Shown here piece after piece: positions 5,731 to 14,433 of a DNA stretch of 46,245 nucleotides. Numbering within the stretch: position 1 is the stretch's first letter; every line of letters begins with the position of its first letter. Below the pieces are notes generated by a model. The model saw only the letters and a list, made by a program, of their open reading frames with translations. It did not search any database and was not told where the DNA came from. The position numbers and the translations under genes are program-made. The stretch comes from Methylobacterium crusticola (lineage in GTDB: Bacteria; Pseudomonadota; Alphaproteobacteria; Rhizobiales; Beijerinckiaceae). The stretch spans positions 1 to 46,245 of the forward strand of contig NZ_QOWC01000040.1 of assembly GCF_003574465.1 (NCBI RefSeq), written 5' to 3'.

Positions 5731-7652
5731 GATTGCGGTGCGTCGAGGGTGAGCTTGGCGGTCCGGTCGCCCCGGGCCAGGCCCGACGACGCGCGCTCCT
5801 GCATCGCGTAGTCGGCGCCGCCCGGGAGGTCGGGGCGCTGATCCGCGCCGATGAAGGGCTCGGCTCCGCCGGCCACGCCGAGGCCCGCCTCGAGCACCTC
5901 GAGCCGCCTCTCGATCGCCAGCAGGGCCGCGAGCAGCGGATCGTCCCCGCCGCCCGGCGCCATGTCCGAGACCGGCGGGACGCCGCGGGCCGAGACCGCA
6001 CCGTCGCGGGCGTCCTTGCCGTCCTTGACGTCCTTGACGGCCTCCTTGGATTCCTTGGCCGTATCCTTGCGGTCCTTGGCGTCCTTCACGGGGGTCTTGT
6101 CGCGGGCGTCCTTGATCTCCTTCACGCCCTCCTTCGCCTCCTTGACCGTGTCCTTGCGGTCCTTGACGTCCTTGACGGGAGTCTTGTCGCGGGCGTCCTT
6201 GATCTCCTTGAAGACCTCCTTGTTGTCCTTGATCGTCTCCTTGAGGACGCCCTTGCTGCTGACCCGCACGACCGCGGACATCGTCGGGGCGGAGGCCGAG
6301 ATGCTCGTCACCGACACCAGCGTCGGCTGGCCCGCGTACGCGTTGGAATTCGGCGTGCTGCTGCCCGTGAAGGCGGTGTTGCTCGCCCCGCCCGGGTAGG
6401 GGTCGCCCGCGTCGCCGCGGTTGGAGCTGAGCTCGAGGTGGCGCGCTCCGTCCGCCTGGACCAGGCCGACCTTGTAGTGCGTCTCGTCGGTGTTGCCCGA
6501 CTGGCTCTCGTCGACGTGCCAGATCAGCAACCCGTCTCCCGGCAGACCCTGGTCGTACCCGGTCCGCTGGCGATTCTCGAGCAGGAAGTACTCCGGGCCG
6601 CCGCCGCCGTCCTTCCACAATCGGTGGACGGCGCGGCTGGTCTTCACGTCCGGGATGGTGATCGTGCCGGCAGTCGTGACGTTGGTGGTGGCGGCCCACC
6701 CCTGCTGAACCTTGCACCAGGCCGAGGGGTGGGCGGGAATGTCGCCGCCGCCGTTCCAGGACCCGCCGCCCATGAGGCACCAGTTCCCCACCCCCTCGGA
6801 GGTGTCGTCGGTGTCGTACAGGTCCGGGAAGCCGAAGAGCAGGTGGCCGAGCTCGTGGGCACACACGCCGATGCGGCAATCCTCCGGGATCGTGAGGTAG
6901 GCGAAGATCTGCTTGCCGTCGGCCGCGCGGGCGCTCGGGAGCGTCCACTTGTGGGACCAGATGTCTCCCGGATCGCCCGTCTGCTCGCCCCCGCCACCGG
7001 CGTGGACCACCACGAAGGCGTCGACGAACCCGTTGCCGTCGTTGTCGTAGAGGCCGAAGTTCACGGCCCCGTCGGCGGCCGCCGCGGCGTCGTTCGCCAT
7101 CGTGTTGGCGCGCGCCTGGCCGGTGGGCCGGCCGATGCCGAAGTTGTTGTTCGCGTACCAGGCCAGCGTCTGCGGCAGCCGCAACGGCCCCACCACCTCG
7201 CCGGTGAGGTCGACGAGCCCGCCCGTGACCTCGCGGTAGTATTCCTTGACGCTGCCGTGCGGCAGGGACCCGGTCGAGAAGAACAGGTCGCGGAAATGCT
7301 CGGCCGACTGGGTCATCGCCCTGTCGGCGTAGTCGACGAGCACGACGATCACGCGGACGGCGCCGCGCAGCGGCGCGCGCTCCATCGCCGCGGCCGCGAT
7401 CGCACGCTGCGAGGTTCCCAGGGGAAACTGCTCGGGCGGGATGATCACGCCGTCGTTGAACCCGAGCCTGCGCGGCTGGCGGCTGAGGGCGAGGATCGCG
7501 GCGAGCGGTGTCCCGCTGGAGCGGAGCTGCACCAGTTCCGACTTGAGGCGGTCCCTCAACTCGGGGCTCGGCGGGACCGCGCAGAAATCGGACCAGACCG
7601 CGACGGCGGCCCGGCGCGTGTCGGGCTTGCACCTGCAGAACGTCCTGTGCAT
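5727..7652 (-). CDS. M6-family (immune inhibitor A-like) metalloprotease with Lys/Asp repeat tail
   Basis: A 641-residue protein from the ATG at 7652, with a strong GGAGGGGAC ribosome-binding site. Residues about 95-460 form an M6 peptidase: VIVVLVDYADR, the Asp-rich YDNDGNGFVDAFVVVHAGGGG, the zinc motif HELGHLLFGFPDLYD at 266-280, then NWCLMGGGSWNGGG and EYFLLENRQRTGYDQGLPGDGLLIWHVDE. No signal peptide is visible; the N-terminus reads MHRTFCRCKPD. Residues about 470-550 are a charged tail including two 29-residue repeats (KEIKDARDKTPVKD near 482 and 511) rich in Lys, Asp, Glu and Thr. A coiled-coil-like segment follows (PLLAALLAIERRLEVLEAGL, 572-591), then EPFIGADQRPDLPGGADYAMQE. The tail is not a normal M6 feature known to me. 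Its stop overlaps the next gene by GTGA, so the operon is translationally coupled. Confidence 0.88.
   Translation of the reverse strand: MHRTFCRCKPDTRRAAVAVWSDFCAVPPSPELRDRLKSELVQLRSSGTPLAAILALSRQPRRLGFNDGVIIPPEQFPLGTSQRAIAAAAMERAPLRGAVRVIVVLVDYADRAMTQSAEHFRDLFFSTGSLPHGSVKEYYREVTGGLVDLTGEVVGPLRLPQTLAWYANNNFGIGRPTGQARANTMANDAAAAADGAVNFGLYDNDGNGFVDAFVVVHAGGGGEQTGDPGDIWSHKWTLPSARAADGKQIFAYLTIPEDCRIGVCAHELGHLLFGFPDLYDTDDTSEGVGNWCLMGGGSWNGGGDIPAHPSAWCKVQQGWAATTNVTTAGTITIPDVKTSRAVHRLWKDGGGGPEYFLLENRQRTGYDQGLPGDGLLIWHVDESQSGNTDETHYKVGLVQADGARHLELSSNRGDAGDPYPGGASNTAFTGSSTPNSNAYAGQPTLVSVTSISASAPTMSAVVRVSSKGVLKETIKDNKEVFKEIKDARDKTPVKDVKDRKDTVKEAKEGVKEIKDARDKTPVKDAKDRKDTAKESKEAVKDVKDGKDARDGAVSARGVPPVSDMAPGGGDDPLLAALLAIERRLEVLEAGLGVAGGAEPFIGADQRPDLPGGADYAMQERASSGLARGDRTAKLTLDAPQS
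6094..6267 (-). repeat. Two-copy 87-base tandem repeat within the M6 protease tail
   Basis: The string starting GTCTTGTCGCGGGCGTCCTT on the plus strand occurs at 6094 and again at 6181, exactly 87 bases apart. Read on the coding strand it encodes two 29-residue repeats of alternating Lys-Asp and Lys-Glu pairs with a conserved DKTPVKD core. The period is a multiple of three, so copy number can change without a frameshift. Flanking sequence contains further partial CTCCTTGA and GTCCTTGA units, showing a nested shorter period. Confidence 0.8.
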
Positions 7653-7914
7653 CTCGTCCCCTCCGTCTCGGGTTCAGCAAAGCCCGTCCCAGCTCAGGTT
7701 CCGACGACGCGATACGGTTGAGCCTTGAGCGAACCCCGGCGGCCCGACGTGGCGGGCGCACGGCCGCGGCACGGTCGGATCAGGGGGGGATCAGGCTACT
7801 TGCGCTGGCAGGATTGGCATGTGAGCAAGAAGCCGGTTGACGGGTTTTCGCCGCCTACACGCGGCTCAGCACGCGTTCGATCGTGACGATTGAGATAAAA
7901 TACCGCGATGACTT

Positions 7915-7939
7915 GAGTGCCGTACGATTCCCGGCACTC
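7915..7939. promoter_or_regulatory. 8-bp inverted repeat upstream of the M6 operon
   Basis: GAGTGCCG at 7915-7922 is answered by CGGCACTC at 7932-7939, a perfect 8-bp dyad around a 9-base loop. It sits about 260 bases upstream of the M6 protease start in a stretch (about 7860-8150) with clearly more A and T than its surroundings. No U-tract follows on either strand, so an operator is as likely as a terminator. The wider geneless region 7653-8543 holds no convincing gene; short frames there match nothing I recognise. Confidence 0.35.
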
Positions 7940-8543
7940 CATCGCCGCCGACGTCGACGTGCTCACCGAGCCTGACCGCACCATCCGGAAGATGCGAACG
8001 ACGCGTCCCGTCAATTCCCAACACGAACTTGCTCAAATACTGGTTCGAATATACCGCACGATACTGCGATCTGCAATCGTTCCTCGTGCAATCGAGGCTG
8101 CGCAGCAGTGATGTTGCGGTTAATTCATAGCATCTACCTCATACAGGGGATGCATCGGGACGGACTCGTCGCACGAAGCGCTGGGCGGCGGGCTCGGGCC
8201 ATTGGCCGAGGCCCGTCCCGCCAACCCTGGAGCCCGTGCTGACGGGCGGCCACCTGGATGGTCGCGAGAACGTCCTCATCCCGCTCGGCGGCAGCCGGCG
8301 CGACGGCATGATCGCGGGCAGGCCGCACGACGAGGTCGGCACCTCGGACGGTCGCGGCGCCAGGGATGGGCGCGACCGGACGGGCCCGGGGGAAGTGCCC
8401 GATCCCGGCCGCAGCCGGCGTCCTGGCGCGCGGCGCCCCGAAGGTGCTCATGGGACAGGAAGCCGGGGCGTGGAGGCGATCCGGTCAGGCCGGCGGGGAT
8501 CTCCCGCGCCGCCGGGCAGACCGCAATTCGCCGAGAGGGGAGG

Positions 8544-8628
8544 TGGTGGGGGAAGTAGGACTCGAACCTACGAAGGCATAGCCAGCGGATTTACAGTCCG
8601 CCCCCTTTGCCGCTCGGGACATTCCCCC
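8544..8628 (-). tRNA. tRNA-Tyr (anticodon GUA)
   Basis: On the minus strand the acceptor GGGGGAA (from 8628) pairs with TTCCCCC ending at 8548, followed by A and an encoded CCA (8544-8546). The anticodon arm reads GGACTGTAAATCC, giving GUA in the loop. A long variable arm (GCTGGCTATGCCTTCGTAGG region) is typical of bacterial tyrosine tRNA, and TTCGAGTCC forms the T arm. The 3' end faces the geneless and M6/ATP-grasp region at lower coordinates, a position where integrating elements often insert, although no repeated copy of the 3' end was spotted. Confidence 0.95.
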
Positions 8629-8729
8629 GCGCCGCCGCACCCCGGGGGGCTGGCCGCTGCCGCCGGTCGGGCGACGCGGGTCTTATGGTGAGGCGTCCCG
8701 CGGGTGTCAAGCTGCGATCGGCCGGGACG

Positions 8730-10532
8730 TCAGGGCGCCTCGGCGACGTCGCAGAGGCGCAGCTCGACGCGGTCGCCGCCGCGCCAGCGGTCGCGGGCGA
8801 GGGAGCCGGCGGCGTGGATGTCGCGGCCGATGCCGGCGAGGAGCATCCGCCCGACCGGGCCCTCGGCGGCCCGGAACGCGATCGCCCCGACGGCGACGCC
8901 GTCCCGGCCGCGCAGCTGCGCCTTGACGTGGCCGGTGCCGACCACCCGGGCGTCGGCGACCCGGTGGCGGGCGAGGGCGAAGACGGGCTCGGGCGAGCCT
9001 TGGCCGAAGGGCCCGGCGCGCTCCACCGCGTCGGCGAGATCCGCCTGCACGCCGCCGGCCGAGACGAGGCCGTCGACCAGGAGCGCCTCGCCGAGGCGCG
9101 CCTGCGCGACGGAGGCGGCGAGTTCGGCGGCGAGGACCTCCCGGAAGCGGTCGAGGTCGGGCGCCGCCAGGGTGACGCCCGCCGCCATGGCGTGGCCGCC
9201 GCCCTTGGCGGCGAGGCCCGCCTCGACGGTGCCGCGCACCGCCCGCCCGAGATCGGCCCCGGGGATCGAGCGGCCGGACCCGGTGGCGGTGCCGTCGGCC
9301 CGGAGCGCGAACGCGAAGGCCGGGCGGCCGAAGCGCTCCTTCAGCCGGGCCGCGATCAGCCCGACGACGCCCGGGTGCCAGTCCGGGCTCGAGGCGACGA
9401 GGACCGGCTGGTCGGGGTCGCGCTCCAGGCGCAGCGCCATGGCGGCCTCGGCCTCGGCCACCGCGGCGGCCTCGATCGCCTGGCGCTCGCGGTTGAGGAC
9501 GTCGAGCTGCGCGGCGATGCCGGCGGCCTCGATCGGGTCCTCGCACAGGAGGAGCCGGGCCCCCAGCATGGCGTCGCCGATGCGGCCGCCCGCGTTGATG
9601 CGCGGCCCGAGCAGGAAGCCGAGATGCCAGGCCTGCGGGGCCTCGGCGAGGCCGGCGGCGTCGAGGAGGGCCGAGAGGCCGAGGCGGCCGCGGCCCCGCA
9701 TCACCGAGAGGCCCTGGCGCACGAAGGCCCGGTTGAGCCCCCGCAGCGGCACCACGTCCGCCACCGTGGCGAGCGCCACGAGGTCGAGGCCCGCCATCAG
9801 GTCGGGGATCCCCGCGCCCGTCCGGCGCAGGCGCCGGTTGAGCGCCACGAGGGTCAGGAACACGACGCCGGCCGCGCAGAGGTGGCCGAGGCCCGAGAGG
9901 TCGTCGAGGCGGTTCGGGTTGACGATGGCGTGCGCCGCCGGCAGGGCTTCGGGCGCGCCGTGGTGGTCGAGCACCACCACGTCGAGGCCGAGGCGGGCGG
10001 CCTCCGCCAGGGGCTCGTGCCCGGCGGTGCCGCAATCGACGGTGACGAGGAGGCGCGCGCCCTCCCGCGCCAGCATGCGCACCGCCTCGACGTTGGGGCC
10101 GTACCCCTCGGTGATGCGGTCGGGAATGTGCAGCCGGTAGGGCACGCCGAGGTCGCGCAGGGCGCCGGCGAGCAGGGCGGCGCTCGCGGCGCCGTCGACG
10201 TCGTAGTCGCCGAAGATCGCCACCCGCTCGCGGCGCGCCACCGCGGCCGCGAGGCGCTCGGCCGCCGCCTCCATGTCGACCATCACGGCGGGGTCCGGCA
10301 GGAGGTCGCGCAGGCGCGGCTGGAGGAAGCCCGGCACCTCGCCGGGCTCGACGCCGCGCCCGGCGAGCACCCGGGCCAGCACCTCGGGCAGGCCGTGCGC
10401 CTGCGCGATCGCCGCCGCGGCCGCCTCCTGCCGGGGCTCGCCGCAGCGCTGACGCCAGGGCCGCCCGAGGGCCGAGCGGTGGACGTCGAGGAGGGGGCGC
10501 GGGGGAGCGAGGAGCACGGTCACGGGCGGCAC
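8730..10532 (-). CDS. recJ: Single-stranded-DNA-specific exonuclease RecJ
   Basis: A 600-residue DHH-family 5'-3' exonuclease acting in RecF-pathway recombination, base excision and mismatch repair. The phosphoesterase motifs are complete: FGDYDVDG (108-114), VTVDCGT (164-169) and VLDHHG (188-192), followed by IVNPNR, and a later GRSIPGADLG and GGGHAMAAG that mark the DHHA1 domain. Length fits proteobacterial RecJ. The start at 10532 is GTG, with another GTG three codons later also possible. It lies about 170 bases downstream of pntB on the same strand, with a strong GC hairpin between them, so it is probably transcribed separately. The tRNA-Tyr gene follows. Confidence 0.95.
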   Translation of the reverse strand: MPPVTVLLAPPRPLLDVHRSALGRPWRQRCGEPRQEAAAAAIAQAHGLPEVLARVLAGRGVEPGEVPGFLQPRLRDLLPDPAVMVDMEAAAERLAAAVARRERVAIFGDYDVDGAASAALLAGALRDLGVPYRLHIPDRITEGYGPNVEAVRMLAREGARLLVTVDCGTAGHEPLAEAARLGLDVVVLDHHGAPEALPAAHAIVNPNRLDDLSGLGHLCAAGVVFLTLVALNRRLRRTGAGIPDLMAGLDLVALATVADVVPLRGLNRAFVRQGLSVMRGRGRLGLSALLDAAGLAEAPQAWHLGFLLGPRINAGGRIGDAMLGARLLLCEDPIEAAGIAAQLDVLNRERQAIEAAAVAEAEAAMALRLERDPDQPVLVASSPDWHPGVVGLIAARLKERFGRPAFAFALRADGTATGSGRSIPGADLGRAVRGTVEAGLAAKGGGHAMAAGVTLAAPDLDRFREVLAAELAASVAQARLGEALLVDGLVSAGGVQADLADAVERAGPFGQGSPEPVFALARHRVADARVVGTGHVKAQLRGRDGVAVGAIAFRAAEGPVGRMLLAGIGRDIHAAGSLARDRWRGGDRVELRLCDVAEAP

Positions 10533-10669
10533 TGTAGCGGGATTCGCCGGGCGGCGCTGCCGCAGCCGGGCGACACCCGGGGCCGGACGACGCCCCCCGG
10601 GCGGGGGCCCCCGCCGCAGGGCGGGACAGCGGGGCTGCCGCGAGGCCCCGCGATCCCGGCGTCCGCCAA

Positions 10670-10696
10670 GGGGCCCCGCCGGCGCGCCGGGGCCCC
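10670..10696 (-). terminator. GC-rich hairpin after pntB
   Basis: GGGGCCCCG at 10670-10678 pairs perfectly with CGGGGCCCC at 10688-10696 around a 9-base loop. It starts 10 bases beyond the pntB stop. There is no U-tract, so termination is plausible but not certain; it may also be a mere intergenic palindrome between pntB and recJ. Confidence 0.45.
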
Positions 10697-10705
10697 GCGG
10701 GCGCC

Positions 10706-12106
10706 TCAGAAGTTCTTCACGATCTCGTCGACGACCTTCTTGGCGTCGCCGAACAGCATCATGGTGTTGTCGCGGAAGAACACCTCGTTCTCGACCCCGG
10801 CGTAGCCCGAGCCCATGCCGCGCTTGATGAACAGCACGGTCTTGGCCTTCTCCACGTCGAGGATCGGCATGCCGTAGATCGGCGACTGAGGGTCGGTCTT
10901 GGCAGCCGGGTTGGTGACGTCGTTGGCGCCGATCACGAAGGCCACGTCGGCCTGCGGGAACTCGCCGTTGATGTCCTCGAGCTCGTGCACCTCGTCGTAG
11001 GGCACGTTGGCCTCAGCCAACAGCACGTTCATGTGGCCCGGCATGCGCCCCGCCACCGGGTGGATGGCGTACTTGACGTCGACGCCCGCCTTCTTGAGCT
11101 GGTCGGCCATCTCGCGCAGGCTGTGCTGGGCCTGCGCCACCGCCATGCCGTAGCCCGGCACGATGATGATCTTCTCGGCGTTCTTCATGATGAATGCCGC
11201 GTCGTCGGCCGAGCCCTGCTTCACCGGCCGGGTCTCGACCTTGCCGCCCCCGGCCGCCGCCGCGGCGTCGCCGCCGAAGCCGCCCAGGATGACCGAGATG
11301 AACGAGCGGTTCATCGCGCGGCACATGATGTAGGACAGGATCGCGCCCGAGGAGCCGACGAGCGCCCCGGTGATGATCAGCGCCAGGTTGCCGAGCGTGA
11401 AGCCGATACCCGCCGCCGCCCAGCCCGAGTAGGAGTTGAGCATCGAGACCACGACCGGCATGTCGGCGCCGCCGATCGGGATGATCAGGAGCCCGCCCAG
11501 CGCGAAGGACAGGAGCACGATCAGCCAGAACACCACCTTGCTCTCGCCGCCGATGAAGGCGGCCAGGAGCGCGAGCAGCACGAGGCCGAGGGCGATGTTG
11601 ATGGCGTGGCGCTGGGGCAGCATGATCGGCTTGCCCGACATGCGGCCGTCGAGCTTCAGGAAGGCGATCACCGAGCCCGTGAAGGTGACGGCGCCGATGG
11701 CGACACCGAGCGCCATCTCGAACAGCGACTGCTTGTGGATGTGGCCGCCCTCGAGGATGCCGAAGGCCTGCGGCGCGTAGAGCGCGCCAGCCGCCACCGC
11801 CACCGCGGCCAGGCCGACGAGCGAGTGGAAGGCCGCGACGAGCTGCGGCATCGCCGTCATGGGCACGCGCCGGGCGATCACCGCGCCGGCGCCGCCGCCG
11901 ATGCCGAGGCCGAGCAGCACCAGGAACCAGGCGCCGATTCCGGCCGGCGGATGGCCGATCAGGGTGGTCAGGATGGCGATACCCATGCCGATCATCCCGT
12001 ACAGGTTGCCCTGCCGGGAGGTGGTCGGGTGGGACAGGCCCCGCAGCGCCAGGATGAACAGGACGCCGGAGACGAGGTAGAGGAGCGAGGAGACGTTCTC
12101 CGACAT
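10706..12106 (-). CDS. pntB: NAD(P) transhydrogenase subunit beta
   Basis: A 466-residue integral membrane subunit of the proton-translocating transhydrogenase, which makes NADPH from NADH using the proton gradient. The N-terminal two thirds hold about nine hydrophobic segments (dII), beginning SSLLYLVSGVLFILALRGL. The C-terminal third is the soluble NADP(H)-binding domain dIII, with VPGYGMAVAQAQHSL, the AIHPVAGRMPGHMNVLLAEA stretch and VIGANDVTNPAAK. It starts four bases after the pntA2 stop and ends the pnt operon. The three-gene split (pntA1, pntA2, pntB) is common in Alphaproteobacteria. Confidence 0.97.
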   Translation of the reverse strand: MSENVSSLLYLVSGVLFILALRGLSHPTTSRQGNLYGMIGMGIAILTTLIGHPPAGIGAWFLVLLGLGIGGGAGAVIARRVPMTAMPQLVAAFHSLVGLAAVAVAAGALYAPQAFGILEGGHIHKQSLFEMALGVAIGAVTFTGSVIAFLKLDGRMSGKPIMLPQRHAINIALGLVLLALLAAFIGGESKVVFWLIVLLSFALGGLLIIPIGGADMPVVVSMLNSYSGWAAAGIGFTLGNLALIITGALVGSSGAILSYIMCRAMNRSFISVILGGFGGDAAAAAGGGKVETRPVKQGSADDAAFIMKNAEKIIIVPGYGMAVAQAQHSLREMADQLKKAGVDVKYAIHPVAGRMPGHMNVLLAEANVPYDEVHELEDINGEFPQADVAFVIGANDVTNPAAKTDPQSPIYGMPILDVEKAKTVLFIKRGMGSGYAGVENEVFFRDNTMMLFGDAKKVVDEIVKNF

Positions 12107-12110
12107 CGCC

Positions 12111-12560
12111 TCAGGCCTTCTTCTTGTACATGCTGAGCATGCGCTGGGTGACGAGGAAGCCGCCGAAGATGTTCACGCTGGCGAAGACGAGGCCGATGAA
12201 GCCGAAGAACCGGGCCCAGCCGGTGCCCCGCTCCATCAGCGGCACGCCGACGGCGAGGATCGCCCCGACGACGATCACCGACGAGATCGCGTTGGTGACG
12301 GACATCAGCGGGGTGTGGAGGGCCGGGGTCACGGACCAGACCACGTAGTAGCCGACGAAGATCGCGAGCACGAAGATCGCCAGACGGAAGACGGTCGGGT
12401 CGACGGCGCCGTGGGTCACGGCGGCGACGCCGTGGCCGACGCTGTCGGCGATGATCTGCGCCTGGTCGGCGGCGCGGGCGGCGATGTCGGCGGCGGTGCG
12501 GGCCGCGGCGGCGGCGGCCCGCGCCTGGTCGGCCGCCTGGTCTGGGGGAAGCGTGGCCAT
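12111..12560 (-). CDS. pntA2: NAD(P) transhydrogenase subunit alpha part 2 (membrane part)
   Basis: The 149-residue product has a polar, Ala/Gln-rich N-terminal arm (about 1-50, [14 protein letters not shown]) and three to four membrane segments ([57 protein letters not shown]). It ends in the positively charged MLSMYKKKA. This is the membrane part that is fused to the dI domain in Escherichia coli PntA but separate here. It lies between pntA1 (26 bases upstream) and pntB (four bases downstream) on the minus strand. Confidence 0.95.
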   Translation of the reverse strand: MATLPPDQAADQARAAAAAARTAADIAARAADQAQIIADSVGHGVAAVTHGAVDPTVFRLAIFVLAIFVGYYVVWSVTPALHTPLMSVTNAISSVIVVGAILAVGVPLMERGTGWARFFGFIGLVFASVNIFGGFLVTQRMLSMYKKKA

Positions 12561-12585
12561 GGGTCTCCTCCGGCGGTCTCGCGCG

Positions 12586-13725
12586 CTAGGCCTTGGGCTG
12601 GAAGTTCGGGTGGACGACGGCGCCGTCGCGGGTCAGGCAGGTGGCCTTGACGAGCTCGTCGTCCCACTTCACCGCCAGCGTCTTCGCGGCCTTGTCGACC
12701 AGGGTCTCGACGAACGCGTAGAGGTTGCGGGCGTAGAGGCTCGAGGCCGTGGCGGCGAGGCGGCCCGGGACGTTGGCGTAGCCGACGATCTTGACGCCGT
12801 TCCCGGTCTCCACGACCTCGTCCGCCTTGACGCCCTCGACGTTGCCGCCCCGCTCCACCGCGAGGTCGACCAGCACGGAGCCCGGGCGCATCGCCGCCAC
12901 CATGTCGCCGGAGACGAGCCGCGGCGCCGGCCGGCCCGGGATCAGCGCGGTGGTGATGACGATGTCCTGCTTGGCGATGTGGGTCGCCACCAGCTCGGCC
13001 TGCTTCTTCTTGTACTCGGCCGACATCTCCTTGGCGTAGCCGCCCGCGGTCTCGGCCTGCTTGAACTCGTCGTCCTCGACCGCGACGAACTTGGCGCCGA
13101 GGGACTCGACCTGCTCCTTGGCGGCGGGCCGCACGTCGGTGGCGGTCACGACCGCCCCCAGGCGCCGGGCCGTCGCGATGGCCTGGAGGCCGGCGACGCC
13201 CGCGCCCATCACGAAGATGCGGGCCGCCGGCACCGTGCCGGCCGCGGTCATCATCATCGGCAGGGCCCGGCCGTAGGTGGCGGCGCCGTCGACCACCGCC
13301 CGGTAGCCCGCGAGGTTGGCCTGGCTCGAGAGCACGTCCATCACCTGCGCGCGGGTGATGCGCGGCATCAGCTCCATGGCGAAGGCCGAGACGCCCGCCT
13401 CCGCCATGGCCCGCACCTCGGCCTCGTGGCCGTAGGGATCCATGATCGCCACCACGGCGGCGCCGCGCTTGAGCGCCGGCAGTTCCTCGGCCGAGGGGCG
13501 GCGGACCTTGAGGACGATGTCGGCGCCGTCGGCCGCGGCCCGCGCGTCGGGCGCGATGGCGGCCCCGGCGGCCTCGTACTCGGCGTCGGGCACGCCCGCC
13601 GTCCGGCCGGCGCCGGACTGCACCGTCACGTCGGCCCCGAGAGCCTTGTACTTCTTCACCGTCTCCGGGACCGCCGCGACCCGCGGCTCCGCCGGATCGG
13701 TCTCGGTAAGGACCGCGATCCGCAT
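12586..13725 (-). CDS. pntA1: NAD(P) transhydrogenase subunit alpha part 1 (NAD-binding)
   Basis: The 379-residue soluble dI subunit binds NAD(H) and passes hydride to dIII of PntB. The alanine dehydrogenase/PNT fold is clear: [25 protein letters not shown] at the start, the [21 protein letters not shown] stretch, and the Rossmann fingerprint [20 protein letters not shown]. The start at 13725 was chosen because AAGGAAC lies eight bases upstream and the protein then begins as the family does; an open frame continues upstream but has no such support. First gene of the pnt operon. Confidence 0.96.
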   Translation of the reverse strand: MRIAVLTETDPAEPRVAAVPETVKKYKALGADVTVQSGAGRTAGVPDAEYEAAGAAIAPDARAAADGADIVLKVRRPSAEELPALKRGAAVVAIMDPYGHEAEVRAMAEAGVSAFAMELMPRITRAQVMDVLSSQANLAGYRAVVDGAATYGRALPMMMTAAGTVPAARIFVMGAGVAGLQAIATARRLGAVVTATDVRPAAKEQVESLGAKFVAVEDDEFKQAETAGGYAKEMSAEYKKKQAELVATHIAKQDIVITTALIPGRPAPRLVSGDMVAAMRPGSVLVDLAVERGGNVEGVKADEVVETGNGVKIVGYANVPGRLAATASSLYARNLYAFVETLVDKAAKTLAVKWDDELVKATCLTRDGAVVHPNFQPKA

Positions 13726-13803
13726 ACCCTGTTCCTTCGGCCAGACGAGTGAGGGGGCGGTGCGTGCGCCAGCACCGCTTGGGGAAGACCTGTCGCGACT
13801 GTA

Positions 13804-13833
13804 GGGCCGTTTCCCCCCGCGAGGGAACGGCCC
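13804..13833 (-). terminator. Hairpin between the oxidase subunit gene and pntA1
   Basis: GGGCCGTT at 13804-13811 and AACGGCCC at 13826-13833 form an 8-bp stem, extended inward by CCC/GGG with one bulged base. It lies 85 bases downstream of the oxidase subunit stop and about 80 bases upstream of the pntA1 start, all on the minus strand. It may end the upstream transcript or act in the pnt leader; no U-tract is present. Confidence 0.35.
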
Positions 13834-13918
13834 CGGTATCATTTTCTACAATTCGGTCACGGACGGCCGATCGGGCCGGGCGCCCGCGTGCGCCGGCGCC
13901 GCGCCGGTCGACGCCCCG

Positions 13919-14212
13919 TCAGTAGAAGGCGAGCAGCAATCCGAGCAGCACCACCACGGCCGCCGGCGCGCGCCAGCCGATCGCCGGCGAGAGGGCGCCG
14001 ATGGCGCCGGCGACGGCCGACAGCACCACGCCCACGATGGCGGTGATCCAGGCCTCGCGGACGCCTCCGACCGCCAGCGACAGCACCCAGCAGATCACCA
14101 CCATGGAGGCGATCTCGACGAAGCGCACGAAGCCCCGGTACGTCGCCTCGTGGGTCGGGCCGTCCATCTCGGGGCTGTAGGCGGCGTCGGACGCGTGATT
14201 GATGTCAGCCAT
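13919..14212 (-). CDS. aa3-type cytochrome c oxidase subunit IV-like protein
   Basis: A 97-residue membrane protein. A polar N-terminus with HEATYRGFVRFVEIASMVV matches the short conserved signature of the bacterial aa3 oxidase subunit IV family, where a helix packs against the oxidase core. Two or three hydrophobic segments follow (ASMVVICWVLSLAVG, AWITAIVGVVLSAVAGAIGAL, APAAVVVLLGLLLAFY). Classical subunit IV is shorter with one helix, so this is the longer form. It is not near other oxidase genes here. Family assignment is good, but a role in the oxidase itself is inferred. Confidence 0.75.
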   Translation of the reverse strand: MADINHASDAAYSPEMDGPTHEATYRGFVRFVEIASMVVICWVLSLAVGGVREAWITAIVGVVLSAVAGAIGALSPAIGWRAPAAVVVLLGLLLAFY

Positions 14213-14433
14213 GCTGCGGTAGGCCCCGTCTCGTGCTGGTTTCCCCGGGCTTTAGCGCAAGCGCAGGGCCCCCGCAATCAGCCGTGTTCCCGGCTCAAGG
14301 GGATGCCGCGCAGGAGCGCCCGCAGCCGGGTCCCCGGGGCGCCGCGAGGGCCCGCCCGGGCGCCCGAACCTCGGGTCCGGGACGAGCGGGAGGCGGGCGC
14401 GAGGGCGCGCCTCGCCCGGGTGGGGGGCCGGCG

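Noticed and set aside
7796..8451. Several short frames between the M6 operon and tRNA-Tyr
   Set aside because: They are short, overlapping on both strands, with no ribosome-binding site or family resemblance; treated as noncoding.
8607..10805. Very long open frame on the plus strand opposite recJ
   Set aside because: It is antisense to a gene with complete RecJ motifs; its translation is Gly/Arg/Asp-rich with no domain, a usual by-product of very high GC third-position bias.
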